DNA of 64,000 nucleotides. It comes from DATAOG01 sp963753685 (GTDB lineage Bacteria > Pseudomonadota > Alphaproteobacteria > Geminicoccales > Geminicoccaceae). The stretch covers positions 1 through 64,000 of the forward strand of contig CAVWDE010000018.1 of the NCBI GenBank assembly GCA_963753685.1, written 5' to 3'. Under the pieces are notes generated by a model, which saw only the letters and a list, made by a program, of their open reading frames with translations, was not told the origin of the DNA and made no database searches. Made by a program: the position numbers and the translations under genes. Numbering within the stretch: position 1 is the first letter of the stretch; each line of letters starts with the position of its first letter. Positions 43,907-52,196 of the stretch are shown one piece after another.

Positions 43907-45301
43907 ATGGCCGGACTTGAGGGCTTGCGGGCGGAGCTCGGCGACCTGCCGATCATCGACGACCGGGCCAGAGTGTTGCAGAAGAGCCGGGACTTTTACT
44001 GGTACAGCCCGGTCCTGAAACGTCAGCTGGAGCACGCCTGCGCCGACCTCGTGGTCGAGGCCCGCAGCCAGGAGGACGTGATCCGCGCGCTTGGCGCCTG
44101 CTTCCGCCACCGGATCCCGGTCACCGTGCGCGGCGGCGGCAGCGGCAACTACGGCCAGGCGATGCCCTTACGAGGCGGCGTGGTGCTCGACCTCGCGCGC
44201 CTCGACCGGGTCAAGGAGATCGGCTTCGGTCGGGTGCGGGCCGAGGCCGGCGCCAAGCTCGCCAGGATCGACCAGGCCTGCCAGGAGCATTCCCGCCAGG
44301 AGCTCCGCTTCCACCCGAGCACGCTGAAAATGGGCACGATCGGCGGCTTCGTCGCCGGCGGCTCCTCGGGCGTCGGCTCGATCACCTGGGGTATTTTGCG
44401 CGATCCCGGCAACATCCTCTCCGTGCGCGTCGTGACCATGGAGGCGGAGCCGCGGATCCTCGACCTCGAGGGCGCCGCGATCCAACAGGTGAACCACGCC
44501 TACGGCACCAACGGCGTGATCACCGAGGTCGAGATGCCGCTCGCCCCGGCTTACCCCTGGGTCGACCTGATCGTGGGCTTTGCGGACCTCGTGACCGCGG
44601 TCCACTGCGCCGATGCGCTGGCCCGCCAGGACGGCCTGGTCAAGAAGCTGATTTCCGTCGTTGCCGCGCCGATCGGCGAGCTCTATTTCCGCCCGCTGCA
44701 GAGCCGGATCGCCAGGGGCCAGCACCTGGTCCTCCTGATGCTGAGCGAATTGTCCCTGCACGGGTTCCGCGATGTTCTCCAGGCTTGGCCGGGCCAGATC
44801 CTGCTCGAGCGCGCGGCCGCCGAACCTCAGCGCCGGGCCCTGCCGGTCTACGAATTGTCCTGGAATCACACGACCTTGCACGCGCTCAAGATCGACCCGG
44901 GCGTGACCTATCTGCAGGTGCTCTACCCGCCGCTCGTCCACGTTGAGCGGGCCCTGGAGATGCACCGCCACTTTGGCGAAGAGGCCATGATCCACCTCGA
45001 ATTCGTCCGCTTCGAGGGCCAAATCGCCTGCTTCGGCCTGCCAATCGTGCGCTTCACGACCGAAAACCGCCTGGATGAGATCATCCGCTTCCACGAGGAC
45101 CACGGCTGCCCGATCTTCAACCCGCACGCCTTCACCCTCGAAGAGGGCGGCATGAAACAGGTCGACCACACCCAACTCGCCTTCAAACGCGAAGCCGACC
45201 CGCAAGGCCTCCTCAACCCCGGCAAAATGCTCGCCTGGGACAATCCGAACCTCACCCTCGCCGACCGCCAGTCCTACCTCTACAAATCCCTTGACATTTG
45301 A
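43907..45301 (+). CDS. FAD-binding oxidase (PCMH/GlcD family)
   Basis: This protein of 464 residues has a PCMH-type FAD domain: VVEARSQEDVIRALGACFRH, IPVTVRGGGSGNYGQAMPLR, VVLDLARLDRV, and MGTIGGFVAGGSSGVGSITW, all in order. The C-terminus has FNPHAFTLEEGG and LLNPGKMLAWDN, the FAD-linked oxidase ending. GGGAGAGG before the ATG at 43907 and the loss of similarity upstream set the start. It likely oxidises a hydroxy acid or alcohol; the cyclase-family gene before it may be in the same pathway. Confidence 0.88.
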   Translation: MAGLEGLRAELGDLPIIDDRARVLQKSRDFYWYSPVLKRQLEHACADLVVEARSQEDVIRALGACFRHRIPVTVRGGGSGNYGQAMPLRGGVVLDLARLDRVKEIGFGRVRAEAGAKLARIDQACQEHSRQELRFHPSTLKMGTIGGFVAGGSSGVGSITWGILRDPGNILSVRVVTMEAEPRILDLEGAAIQQVNHAYGTNGVITEVEMPLAPAYPWVDLIVGFADLVTAVHCADALARQDGLVKKLISVVAAPIGELYFRPLQSRIARGQHLVLLMLSELSLHGFRDVLQAWPGQILLERAAAEPQRRALPVYELSWNHTTLHALKIDPGVTYLQVLYPPLVHVERALEMHRHFGEEAMIHLEFVRFEGQIACFGLPIVRFTTENRLDEIIRFHEDHGCPIFNPHAFTLEEGGMKQVDHTQLAFKREADPQGLLNPGKMLAWDNPNLTLADRQSYLYKSLDI

Positions 45302-45326
45302 CGACCCGGAGGACTGCGCCGTGCCG

Positions 45327-45610
45327 ATGAAGAACCCGCCGCACCCGGGCCTGTCGGTGCGCCACGACTGCCTGGAGCCGCTGCGCTTGAGCGTGACGGA
45401 GGCGGCACGGAAGCTCGGCGTCAGCCGCAAGCACCTGTCCGGCGTCGTCAACTGCCGATCCGGCATCTCGCCGGAGATGGCGATCCGGCTCGACAAGGCG
45501 TTCGGCGGCAGTGCCTTGACCTGGGTCCGCCTGCAGGCCGCCTATGACCTCGCCAGGCCATGCGCCACGCCGACCGGATCAAGCTCGAGCGCCTGACGCC
45601 CGCGGCGTGA
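45327..45610 (+). CDS. HigA-family antitoxin, 3' frameshift, without its toxin gene
   Basis: This is an XRE-type addiction antidote of about 94 residues: MKNPPHPGLSVRHDCLEPL, then LSVTEAARKLGVSRKHLSGV (helix-turn-helix) and SPEMAIRLDKAFGGS. The reading frame as written ends early at 45596 with an odd tail. One extra C in GCCAGG at 45551-45556 would give the normal HigA ending MRHADRIKLERLTPAA with a stop at 45610. No higB-like toxin gene is adjacent. It is an orphan antitoxin, either decayed or affected by an indel error. Confidence 0.8.
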
Positions 45611-45652
45611 TGATCGGCCGGACGATCCTGACGGCGCGAGGCAGGAGCGGGG

Positions 45653-46080
45653 TCAGGGCTCTCGGTCGCGGGCCAGCTCAAGGAAGGATCGTGGGGTCAA
45701 GATCCGCAGCCCGTCGAAGGGGTCGAGGGCCAGGAGGTCGGCGTCGCCGGTGACGATACAGTCGGCCTCACCGCTGATCGCTGTCTCGAGGAACTTGTCG
45801 TCGTCCGGGTCGCGGCAGGCATGTACGGTTCCGGCGACGAGACCCACTCCGCTACGCTCGCGAGGTCGGACAGGAACCGCTGCCGCAGCGTGGGGTCGAC
45901 GTAGCGGTCGAACTTGGGCCGCGCCAGCCGCGACGCCAGCTCGGCGAACGTCTCGTTCGAGAAGACAAGCCCGCTGCCCGCCGCACGGATCGCGGTCAGA
46001 ACATCCGCGGTCCGGCCACTCGGCTGCAGGAGCGCGCTGATCAGGACGTTGGTGTCGACGACGCAGCGCTCAACTTTCAT
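45653..46080 (-). CDS. PIN-domain toxin (VapC-like), internal frameshift
   Basis: This is a ribonuclease-type toxin of about 142 residues, in two frames. The first has VERCVVDTNVLISALLQPSG (first acidic residue) and SNETFAELASRLARPKFDRY. The second has GTVHACRDPDDDKFLETAIS and CIVTGDADLLALDPFDGLRI, with the remaining acidic residues of the PIN site. A base seems missing around 45838-45846. The gene overlaps its antitoxin partner by 11 bases. If the indel is real, the toxin is inactive. Confidence 0.78.
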
Positions 46081-46321
46081 CGGCGAGCAGCTCGTCGAGC
46101 AGCTCGTCGGTGAGGCCTCGGCCGGCCGCTTGCTTGCGTGCCGCGTCCATCGTCTCGGACAGGCGGTTCCAGGCAGCGCCCCGCAGCCGTTCGTAATCCT
46201 CGACCGACATCACGACGGCGGCGGGGCGGCCCTTCCTGGTGACGGTCACCGGCGCGCGCTCGGCGGCATCGAGGAGCTGGCCGAAGCGCGCTTTGGCGTC
46301 GAGGGAGGACATCGTCCGCAT
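46070..46321 (-). CDS. Phd/YefM-type antitoxin
   Basis: This antitoxin of 83 residues reads MRTMSSLDAKARFGQLLDAA, then VTVTRKGRPAAVVMSVEDYE, the pattern of Phd/YefM DNA-binding antitoxins. The acidic C-terminus (TDELLDELLADES) would be the toxin-binding tail. Its stop lies inside the PIN toxin gene, so antitoxin and toxin are translated together. It probably represses the pair. Confidence 0.85.
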   Translation of the reverse strand: MRTMSSLDAKARFGQLLDAAERAPVTVTRKGRPAAVVMSVEDYERLRGAAWNRLSETMDAARKQAAGRGLTDELLDELLADES

Positions 46322-46456
46322 GCGGGCATGATAGCCGCTTCGGCCGCGCCCGTCTCGCTGCTTCCAACGTTGGGCCGCGGCCAGTCCGACATCGTTCGGC
46401 GAACGCCCGCGCGCCGGTGCCGAAGGATGGGTTTGCGTTATGGGCGGAAGCGCGCT

Positions 46457-47374
46457 ATGGAGACGGTTCCGCCGGCTCTGCGACGATGGCCCGTGCCCGA
46501 GTTTCTGACCACCAAGGAAGTGGCCGCCCTGCTCCGGATCAAGGAGCGGAAGGTGTACGAGCTGGTCAGCGACCAGGCGATCCCGGTCAGCCGGGTGACC
46601 GGCAAGCTGTTGTTTCCGCGCGAGATGATCGAGGCGTGGGTGTGGCGCCATGCCGAGTATCGGGGTGGGATCGAGGCGTTGCAGCCGCGGCCGCCGGTGC
46701 TGGCCGGCAGCCATGATCCGCTGCTCGAATGGGCGCTGCGGCAGTCGGCGAGCGAGCTTGCGATCTTCTTCGACGGCAGCCTGGACGGGCTCGCGCGGCT
46801 GGGCGCCGGGCGGGCGATCGCGGCCGGCTTGCACATCTTCGAGCCCGAGGCAGAGGACTGGAACCGCGGCCATCTCGAGCGCGCCCTGCCGGGCAGCCCG
46901 TTCGTGCTGGTCGAGTGGGCCTGGCGGGTCCAGGGGCTGGTCGTGCCGCCGGGCAATCCCAAGGGCATCGGCGGGCTCGGCGATCTCGCAGGCCGGACCC
47001 TGATCCCGCGCCAGAAGCAGGCGGGCAGCCAGATCCTGCTCGACCATCTGCTGCAGCGGGACGGCCACGATCCGAGCCGGCTGCAGTGGCTGGCGCCGGC
47101 CGCGCGCAACCATGCCGAGGTGGCGCTCGCGGTCGCCGAGGGCAAGGCGGATGCGGGCTTCGCGGTCGAGACGGTGGCGCGCCAGTTCCGCCTCGAGTTC
47201 GTGCCGCTGTTCCGCGAGCGCTACGACCTCGCGATCTGGCGGCGGGACTATTTCGAGCCGCCGCTGCAGAAGCTGTTCGGGTTCGGCCGCAGCGACGCTT
47301 TCCGGACCCGGGCGGCGGAGCTCGGCGGCTACGATGTGTCCGGCCTGGGCCGCGTGCACTACAACGGGCCCTGA
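46457..47374 (+). CDS. HTH regulator with a periplasmic-binding-protein-like domain
   Basis: This protein of 305 residues is a one-component regulator. The N-terminal 60 residues have an excisionase-type helix-turn-helix (EFLTTKEVAALLRIKERKVY, then AIPVSRVTGKLLFPREMIEA). The rest is a binding-protein fold like those of molybdate or tungstate sensors: VVPPGNPKGIGGLGDLAGRT, FIPRQKQAGSQILLDHLLQR-like spacing, and AVAEGKADAGFAVETVARQF. The ATG at 46457 is the best start. It likely senses a small anion or metabolite and controls a nearby transporter; the ligand is not known. Confidence 0.82.
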   Translation: METVPPALRRWPVPEFLTTKEVAALLRIKERKVYELVSDQAIPVSRVTGKLLFPREMIEAWVWRHAEYRGGIEALQPRPPVLAGSHDPLLEWALRQSASELAIFFDGSLDGLARLGAGRAIAAGLHIFEPEAEDWNRGHLERALPGSPFVLVEWAWRVQGLVVPPGNPKGIGGLGDLAGRTLIPRQKQAGSQILLDHLLQRDGHDPSRLQWLAPAARNHAEVALAVAEGKADAGFAVETVARQFRLEFVPLFRERYDLAIWRRDYFEPPLQKLFGFGRSDAFRTRAAELGGYDVSGLGRVHYNGP

Positions 47375-47385
47375 GCACGGTCCGG

Positions 47386-47450
47386 GGCTGCAGTCCCAGG
47401 CTGCGGTCCCAGGCTGCGGTCCCAGGCTGCGGTCCCAGGCTGCGGTCCTT
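47386..47450 (+). repeat. Five tandem 13-base repeats
   Basis: The unit GGCTGCGGTCCCA is repeated five times head to tail (starts at 47386, 47399, 47412, 47425, 47438). The first has CAG instead of CGG and the last ends CTT. It lies directly after the stop of the HTH/binding-protein gene and before the GntR operator. It is a minisatellite and could form stacked hairpins in RNA. Confidence 0.85.
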
Positions 47451-47508
47451 GAGCGTGTCGCCCTCGGGAAGCTGCCGTAGCCGGCGGCAACGCGGTTCGT
47501 GCCGAAAT

Positions 47509-47530
47509 TTGTATTCAATTCTGAACACAA
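47509..47530. promoter_or_regulatory. Palindromic operator upstream of the GntR gene
   Basis: TTGTATTCA, ATTC, TGAACACAA: two 9-base arms that match at 8 of 9 positions, embedded in an AT-rich patch (AAATT on the left, TTTAG on the right) in otherwise GC-rich DNA. The half-site TTGT(A/G)TTCA has the look of a GntR/FCD operator. It sits 77 bases before the proposed GntR start, so autoregulation and control of the downstream transporter are likely. Confidence 0.65.
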
Positions 47531-47606
47531 TTTAGTATGGACAGCCGCCGCGCCGGTTGGCTACGATCGCGGCCGCGGTTTGAGGCCAGGAAGGGGCGCG
47601 CGACCG

Positions 47607-48413
47607 GTGATCAGGGAATCGGCGAGCAGCGAGGACTCCGATGTCGACGCCGCAGCGGCGGGCAACCGTCCCGGACGGCGCGCCAACCTCGACGATCACA
47701 TTTATGACCAGGTCAAGCAGATGATCGTCGACCGCGCCCTGCTGCCGGGTCAAAGGATCGTGCCGGAGCAGCTGGCGCGCGACATGGGGGTGAGCCGGAC
47801 CCCCATGCTGAGCGCCCTCAAGCGCCTGTCGCAGGAGCAGCTGCTCGAGTGGCGCTCGCGCCGGGGCGTCTTCGTCCGCCACCTGTCGAGGCGGGAACTG
47901 GCGCTGATCTTCGAGCTGCGCGAAGTGCTCGAAGGTCTCGCCGCCCGACGCGCCGCCGAGATCATCGAATCCTGGCAGGTCGAGCAATTGAAATCCCTCT
48001 TTACCGGCATCGGAGCCGCAGAAACTCCGGAAAACCGGCATGCCTACATGCACCAGGACTATCTTTTTCATTCGGGCCTTTTGGAAATTGCCGGCAGCCC
48101 GCCGCTCAGCCAGACCATGAGCTCGGTCAACATTCTGGTCTCGGCGTTCGAGGCGGGCCTGGTGCGGTCGATCCGCGAGGGCATGGCCGAGCACGAGGAG
48201 ATCTTCGCAGCCCTTGCCAGGCGCGATCCCGCTGCCGCCGAGGCGGCCATGCGCACGCACGTGCACCGGTCCGCGGTCCATCTGCACCACGAAGCCGACG
48301 TTTTCGAGAGATCGCAACGGGTTTCCTTCGCCCGCGCGCGGGCGACAACCACAACCCCAAGCACAACCACAACGACACTACCTGCTGGAGGACGACGCCG
48401 TGACGGATCATGA
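47607..48413 (+). CDS. GntR-family transcriptional regulator (FCD type)
   Basis: This regulator of about 268 residues has a winged helix (IYDQVKQMIVDRALLPGQRI, then VPEQLARDMGVSRTPMLSAL and GVFVRHLSRRE) and a C-terminal FCD ligand domain with helical metal-binding positions (HQDYLFHSGLLEIAG, HEEIFAALARRDPAAAEAAM). The tail (TTTTPSTTTTTLPAGG) is low in complexity. The GTG at 47607 is chosen over the frame start at 47499, which would run over the operator. The next gene begins inside its 3' end, so it is co-transcribed with the peptide importer it probably regulates. Confidence 0.85.
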   Translation: MIRESASSEDSDVDAAAAGNRPGRRANLDDHIYDQVKQMIVDRALLPGQRIVPEQLARDMGVSRTPMLSALKRLSQEQLLEWRSRRGVFVRHLSRRELALIFELREVLEGLAARRAAEIIESWQVEQLKSLFTGIGAAETPENRHAYMHQDYLFHSGLLEIAGSPPLSQTMSSVNILVSAFEAGLVRSIREGMAEHEEIFAALARRDPAAAEAAMRTHVHRSAVHLHHEADVFERSQRVSFARARATTTTPSTTTTTLPAGGRRRDGS

Positions 48414-50064
48414 CAGCGATGTATGGCGGGCGCTGACGATGTCTTCGATCGGCAGACGCAGCTTTCTCCACCGGTCGGCGGTCGCAGCTGCCCTGCCGGC
48501 CTTGATGACGGCGGCCCTGACCCGTCCGGCCAGGGCGGCCGGGAAGAAGCTCGGCACGCTGGTCGTGGCCATTCAGGAAGGCGACACGCGCACGCTCGAC
48601 CCCGAGGGCGCGAACGAGCTGACCGTCCCGATCTTCCTGCGCGCGGTCTACGATCAGCTGCTGACCTTTCCGGGCTCCGACTTCAGCAAGGTGACCTCGG
48701 ACGTCGCGACCAAGTGGGACGTCAGCGCGGACGGCCTGACCTACACGTTCGAGATCAATCCCGACATCAAGTTCTCCGACGGCACGCCGCTCACCGCCGA
48801 CGATGTCGTGTTCTCCTTGATGCGGCAGAAGAACCTCAAGGGTCCGGCATCCTGGTTCCAGGACGGGGTCGCCTCGGTCACGAAGAGCGGCGCCAACGAG
48901 GTCGTGATCAAGCTCACCTCGCTCAATGTCGACTGGCTGTTTCTTTTGACCTCGCCGTTCCTGAGCGTCGCCAGCGCCGCCGCCCTGAAGGCGCATGGCG
49001 GCACCGATGCGGCCGACGCGGCGACCAAGGACACCGCGCGCGCCTGGCTCGATCAACACAGCGCCGGCAGCGGTCCGTTCGTCCTGGAGGCCTGGGAGCA
49101 CGGCTCGCAGCTGACGCTTTCGCGCAACCCGCACTATTGGGGCAAGCAGCCGCCGTTCGACCGGGTCGTCTTCAAGTTCGTCAAGGACGCCAACGTCCAG
49201 CGGGACCTTTTGGTGCGCGGCGATGCCCATTTCGCGGCCAACCTGTCCCCGGACCTCGCCGCCGACCTGCAGGGCAAGCCCGACATCGGCATGCTGAATG
49301 TGCCCTCGCTCGGCTTCCCCTGGCTCGGGCTGCACGTCAACCACAACCCGGCGCTCAAGACTCCGAAATCCTGGGAAGCGATCAAATACGCGATCGACTA
49401 CGACGGCATGGCCCAACTCTATCGGGGCGGCGGCCAGTTCATCGCGTCGTGCATCCCGAACGGGCTGCCCAACGCGCTGCCGATCGAGGAGCGGATCAAG
49501 CGCGACCCGGAGCGCGCCAAGGCGGCGCTCGGGGCCGCCAATCTCGCGGACGGCTTCGCGTTCGAGCTGACCTATGCGTCCGAGCAGCTCTACCAGAACG
49601 TCCCGGCCAACCTGATCGCCGCGAAGATCCAGCAGGACCTGAGCGAGGTCGGGATCACCGCCAACCTCAGGCCGGTGCCCTCGACCCAGGAGCTGACCGA
49701 TTTTCGCGCCGGCAAGCTCGAGGCGGCGATCCACTTCTGGGGCGCCGACTATATCGGCTGGACCGATTTCGTGCCGGTGTTCGCGCCGGGCGGACACGTC
49801 GCGGAACCGCGTCAGGGCTGGAGCCCGTCGTTCTCGCCGGAAGCCAAGAAGATCTCGGACCTGGCCAAGGAAGCCGTGGTCACCCTCGACCCCGCCAAGC
49901 AGCAGCAGCTCTGCTACGAGGCCCAGCGCATGATGAACGAGGTCGGCCCCTACGCCTGGCTGTTCGAGGCGAACATCCAGGTCGGCTATCGGACCGACGT
50001 CGTCAAGTCGGTGGCGACCAACCCGGTCTGGTATGTGGACGTCGGCACCGTCGAGCTGGTGTGA
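48400..50064 (+). CDS. Peptide-type ABC transporter substrate-binding protein (SBP_bac_5), Tat-exported
   Basis: This protein of about 554 residues belongs to family 5. A twin-arginine signal (IGRRSFLHRSAVAAALPALM) precedes the mature part with TLDPEGANELTVPIFLRAVY, YTFEINPDIKFSDGTPLTAD, and YGGGKQPPFDRVV-like spacing (NPHYWGKQPPFDRVVFKFVK). The GTG at 48400 has GGAGG eight bases before it and overlaps the GntR gene; the ATG at 48439 is the alternative. It is the receptor of the importer encoded next and is not closely similar to the pair at 5-9 kb. Confidence 0.9.
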   Translation: MTDHDSDVWRALTMSSIGRRSFLHRSAVAAALPALMTAALTRPARAAGKKLGTLVVAIQEGDTRTLDPEGANELTVPIFLRAVYDQLLTFPGSDFSKVTSDVATKWDVSADGLTYTFEINPDIKFSDGTPLTADDVVFSLMRQKNLKGPASWFQDGVASVTKSGANEVVIKLTSLNVDWLFLLTSPFLSVASAAALKAHGGTDAADAATKDTARAWLDQHSAGSGPFVLEAWEHGSQLTLSRNPHYWGKQPPFDRVVFKFVKDANVQRDLLVRGDAHFAANLSPDLAADLQGKPDIGMLNVPSLGFPWLGLHVNHNPALKTPKSWEAIKYAIDYDGMAQLYRGGGQFIASCIPNGLPNALPIEERIKRDPERAKAALGAANLADGFAFELTYASEQLYQNVPANLIAAKIQQDLSEVGITANLRPVPSTQELTDFRAGKLEAAIHFWGADYIGWTDFVPVFAPGGHVAEPRQGWSPSFSPEAKKISDLAKEAVVTLDPAKQQQLCYEAQRMMNEVGPYAWLFEANIQVGYRTDVVKSVATNPVWYVDVGTVELV

Positions 50065-50252
50065 GCCTGGCATCGGTCGTTGACGACGACGCGGCGGCGC
50101 GCCCCTGCGACCACGCCGAGGCCTGGACGGTCTGCGTGCACCTCAGGCAAGCGCGCGGCCGCGAGCCGCGACCCTCGCAGCGAGCGGCGGTGACCCGTGC
50201 GCCGACTTCCGCTTCCGGATCGCGCCCCATCCTGTCGTGATGAGCCGCAATC

Positions 50253-51284
50253 GTGATCGCGTATGTCGCCCGCCGCCTGGCTCTCTTGATCCCGATCCTG
50301 TTCGGAATGACGCTCATCTCGTTCGTGGTCAGCCGCGCCATTCCGACCGACCCCGTGGTCGCCACGCTTGGCCAGCAGGCGGCCGATCACCCGGAGATCG
50401 TGGCCGCCTATCGACAGCATTGGGGCTTGGACAAGCCGCTGTTCCTGCAATACCTGCTCTACGTCGGCAATCTTTTGCGCGGTGATCTTGGCGAATCCAT
50501 CTATACCCATCGCCCGGTCATCCAGGACCTCAAATCCTACCTGCCGGCAACCATCGAGCTGGCCACGGTCACCGTCTTGCTGAGCGTGGTGATCTCGGTG
50601 CCGCTCGGCATCATCGCCGCGATCTGGCGGGGCACGATCCTCGACCTCGGCATCCGCCTCTTGACCCTGATCGGCGTCGCCATGCCGATCTTCTGGCTGG
50701 CCTTGGCGGCGCTCGACATCTTCTACCTCAAGCTCGGCATCGCGCCGGCGCCCGGGCGGATCGATGCCGCGATCGCGCCACCGCCGACCATCACCGGCAT
50801 GTATACCGTCGACAGCCTGATCGCCGGCGATTGGCAGGCCTTCGCCAGCGCCGTCTCGCACCTGGTGCTGCCCGCGCTGATCCTGGCCACCTGGAGCAGC
50901 GGCATGCTGACCCGGATGATGCGCACCAGCATGCTGTCGGTGCTGCCGCAGGGTTTCTTGCAGACGGTGCGCAGCAAAGGCGCCTCGGAGATCTATACGA
51001 TCCTGCGCCACGCCACCCCGAACGCCCTCATCCCGGTCGTCACCATCGTCGGGCTCGCCTACGGCGATCTGCTCACCGGGGTCATCCTGATCGAGACCTT
51101 GTTCGCCTGGCCGGGCATCGGGCACTACGCCTACGCGGCCGCGATCTATGCCGACTTCCCGGCGATCATCGGCGTCACCCTGGTGTTTGGGATCATCTAC
51201 ACCTTCGTCAATCTCGGCGTCGACATCGTCTACGCCATCCTCGACCCGCGCATCCGCCTGGCGATGGCGACGGGGCGCCGCTGA
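50253..51284 (+). CDS. Dipeptide/oligopeptide ABC transporter permease (DppB/OppB type)
   Basis: This membrane permease of 343 residues has six or seven hydrophobic segments, the opening MIAYVARRLALLIPILFGMT and the coupling-loop pattern LQTVRSKGASEIYTILRHAT, with GLAYGDLLTGVILIETLFAW after it. GTG at 50253 follows 188 non-coding bases after the binding-protein gene. The stop shares a base with the next start (TGATG), so it is coupled to the second permease. Confidence 0.92.
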   Translation: MIAYVARRLALLIPILFGMTLISFVVSRAIPTDPVVATLGQQAADHPEIVAAYRQHWGLDKPLFLQYLLYVGNLLRGDLGESIYTHRPVIQDLKSYLPATIELATVTVLLSVVISVPLGIIAAIWRGTILDLGIRLLTLIGVAMPIFWLALAALDIFYLKLGIAPAPGRIDAAIAPPPTITGMYTVDSLIAGDWQAFASAVSHLVLPALILATWSSGMLTRMMRTSMLSVLPQGFLQTVRSKGASEIYTILRHATPNALIPVVTIVGLAYGDLLTGVILIETLFAWPGIGHYAYAAAIYADFPAIIGVTLVFGIIYTFVNLGVDIVYAILDPRIRLAMATGRR

Positions 51285-52171
51285 TGGCCGCAGCCGCTGC
51301 CGCCGCCGCGTCCGGGCGGGCCGCTCCGGGCATCCTGCGCCGGCTGCTGCTGCTCATGCGCCAGGACCTGCAGCTGACGGTCAGCCTCGCCATGATCGGG
51401 GCGTCGCTGCTGGCGATTGGAGGCTCCGGCGTGCTGGCGCCGGCCGGCCCGATCGCCCAGGACCTTGTCCATCGGCTCCAGCCTCCGAGTTGGGGCGGGC
51501 ATCTCTTCGGCACCGATCAGCTCGGCCGTGACGTCTTCGCGCGCGTCCTCTATGGCGGCCGCGAATCGGTGCCGGCGGCCTTCCTCGTGGTCCTGATCGG
51601 GGCCACTGTCGGAACCCTGCTCGGCGCGGTCGCCGGCTACGGCGGCCGGGTGGTCGACGAGATCATCATGCGCGTCACCGACATGGTTCTGGCCTTCCCG
51701 GTCCTCGTGCTGGCGATGGCCGTGGCGGCCGCACTCGGCGCCAGCCTCATGCATGCCGTGATCGCGCTGACCGCCGTCTGGTGGCCGGCCTATGTCAGGG
51801 TCTGCCGCGGCCTCATCCTGGAGCTGCGCGAGCGGGAGTATGTCGCCGCCTCGCGCGCGGCCGGGCGCCCGGTGCTGATGATCCTCGTGCGCGTGATCCT
51901 GCCGAATGCGCTGCCCGCCCTGCTCGTGATGGCCGCCGTCGACATCGGTCGGGCGATCCTCAACTTCTCGATCCTGAGCTTCCTCGGGCTGGGCGCGCGT
52001 CCGCCGGCGCCCGAGTGGGGCTCGATGGTCTCGAGCGGCGCCGAGGTCATGGACCAGTGGTGGGTCGCGACCTTTCCCGGCCTCGCGATCCTGATCCTGG
52101 TGTTCGCCTTCAACCTGCTCGGCGATTCGGCGCGCGATGCCCTGGACCCGTGGGTCGGCGGCCGGCGCTAG
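51284..52171 (+). CDS. Dipeptide/oligopeptide ABC transporter permease (DppC/OppC type)
   Basis: This permease of 295 residues has the DppC order: a short Ala-rich N-terminus, HLFGTDQLGRDVFARVLYGG (characteristic of the OppC family), a coupling loop with EYVAASRAAGRPVLMILVRV, then ILNFSILSFLGLGARPPAPE. The ATG overlaps the previous stop. It forms the channel together with the preceding permease. Confidence 0.93.
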   Translation: MAAAAAAAASGRAAPGILRRLLLLMRQDLQLTVSLAMIGASLLAIGGSGVLAPAGPIAQDLVHRLQPPSWGGHLFGTDQLGRDVFARVLYGGRESVPAAFLVVLIGATVGTLLGAVAGYGGRVVDEIIMRVTDMVLAFPVLVLAMAVAAALGASLMHAVIALTAVWWPAYVRVCRGLILELREREYVAASRAAGRPVLMILVRVILPNALPALLVMAAVDIGRAILNFSILSFLGLGARPPAPEWGSMVSSGAEVMDQWWVATFPGLAILILVFAFNLLGDSARDALDPWVGGRR

Positions 52172-52196
52172 GGACGGGAAGGGCCCGACCGGCGAG

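Noticed and set aside
47386..47450. CRISPR-like array
   Set aside because: The repeats are 13 bases, directly abutting, without spacers. It is a minisatellite.
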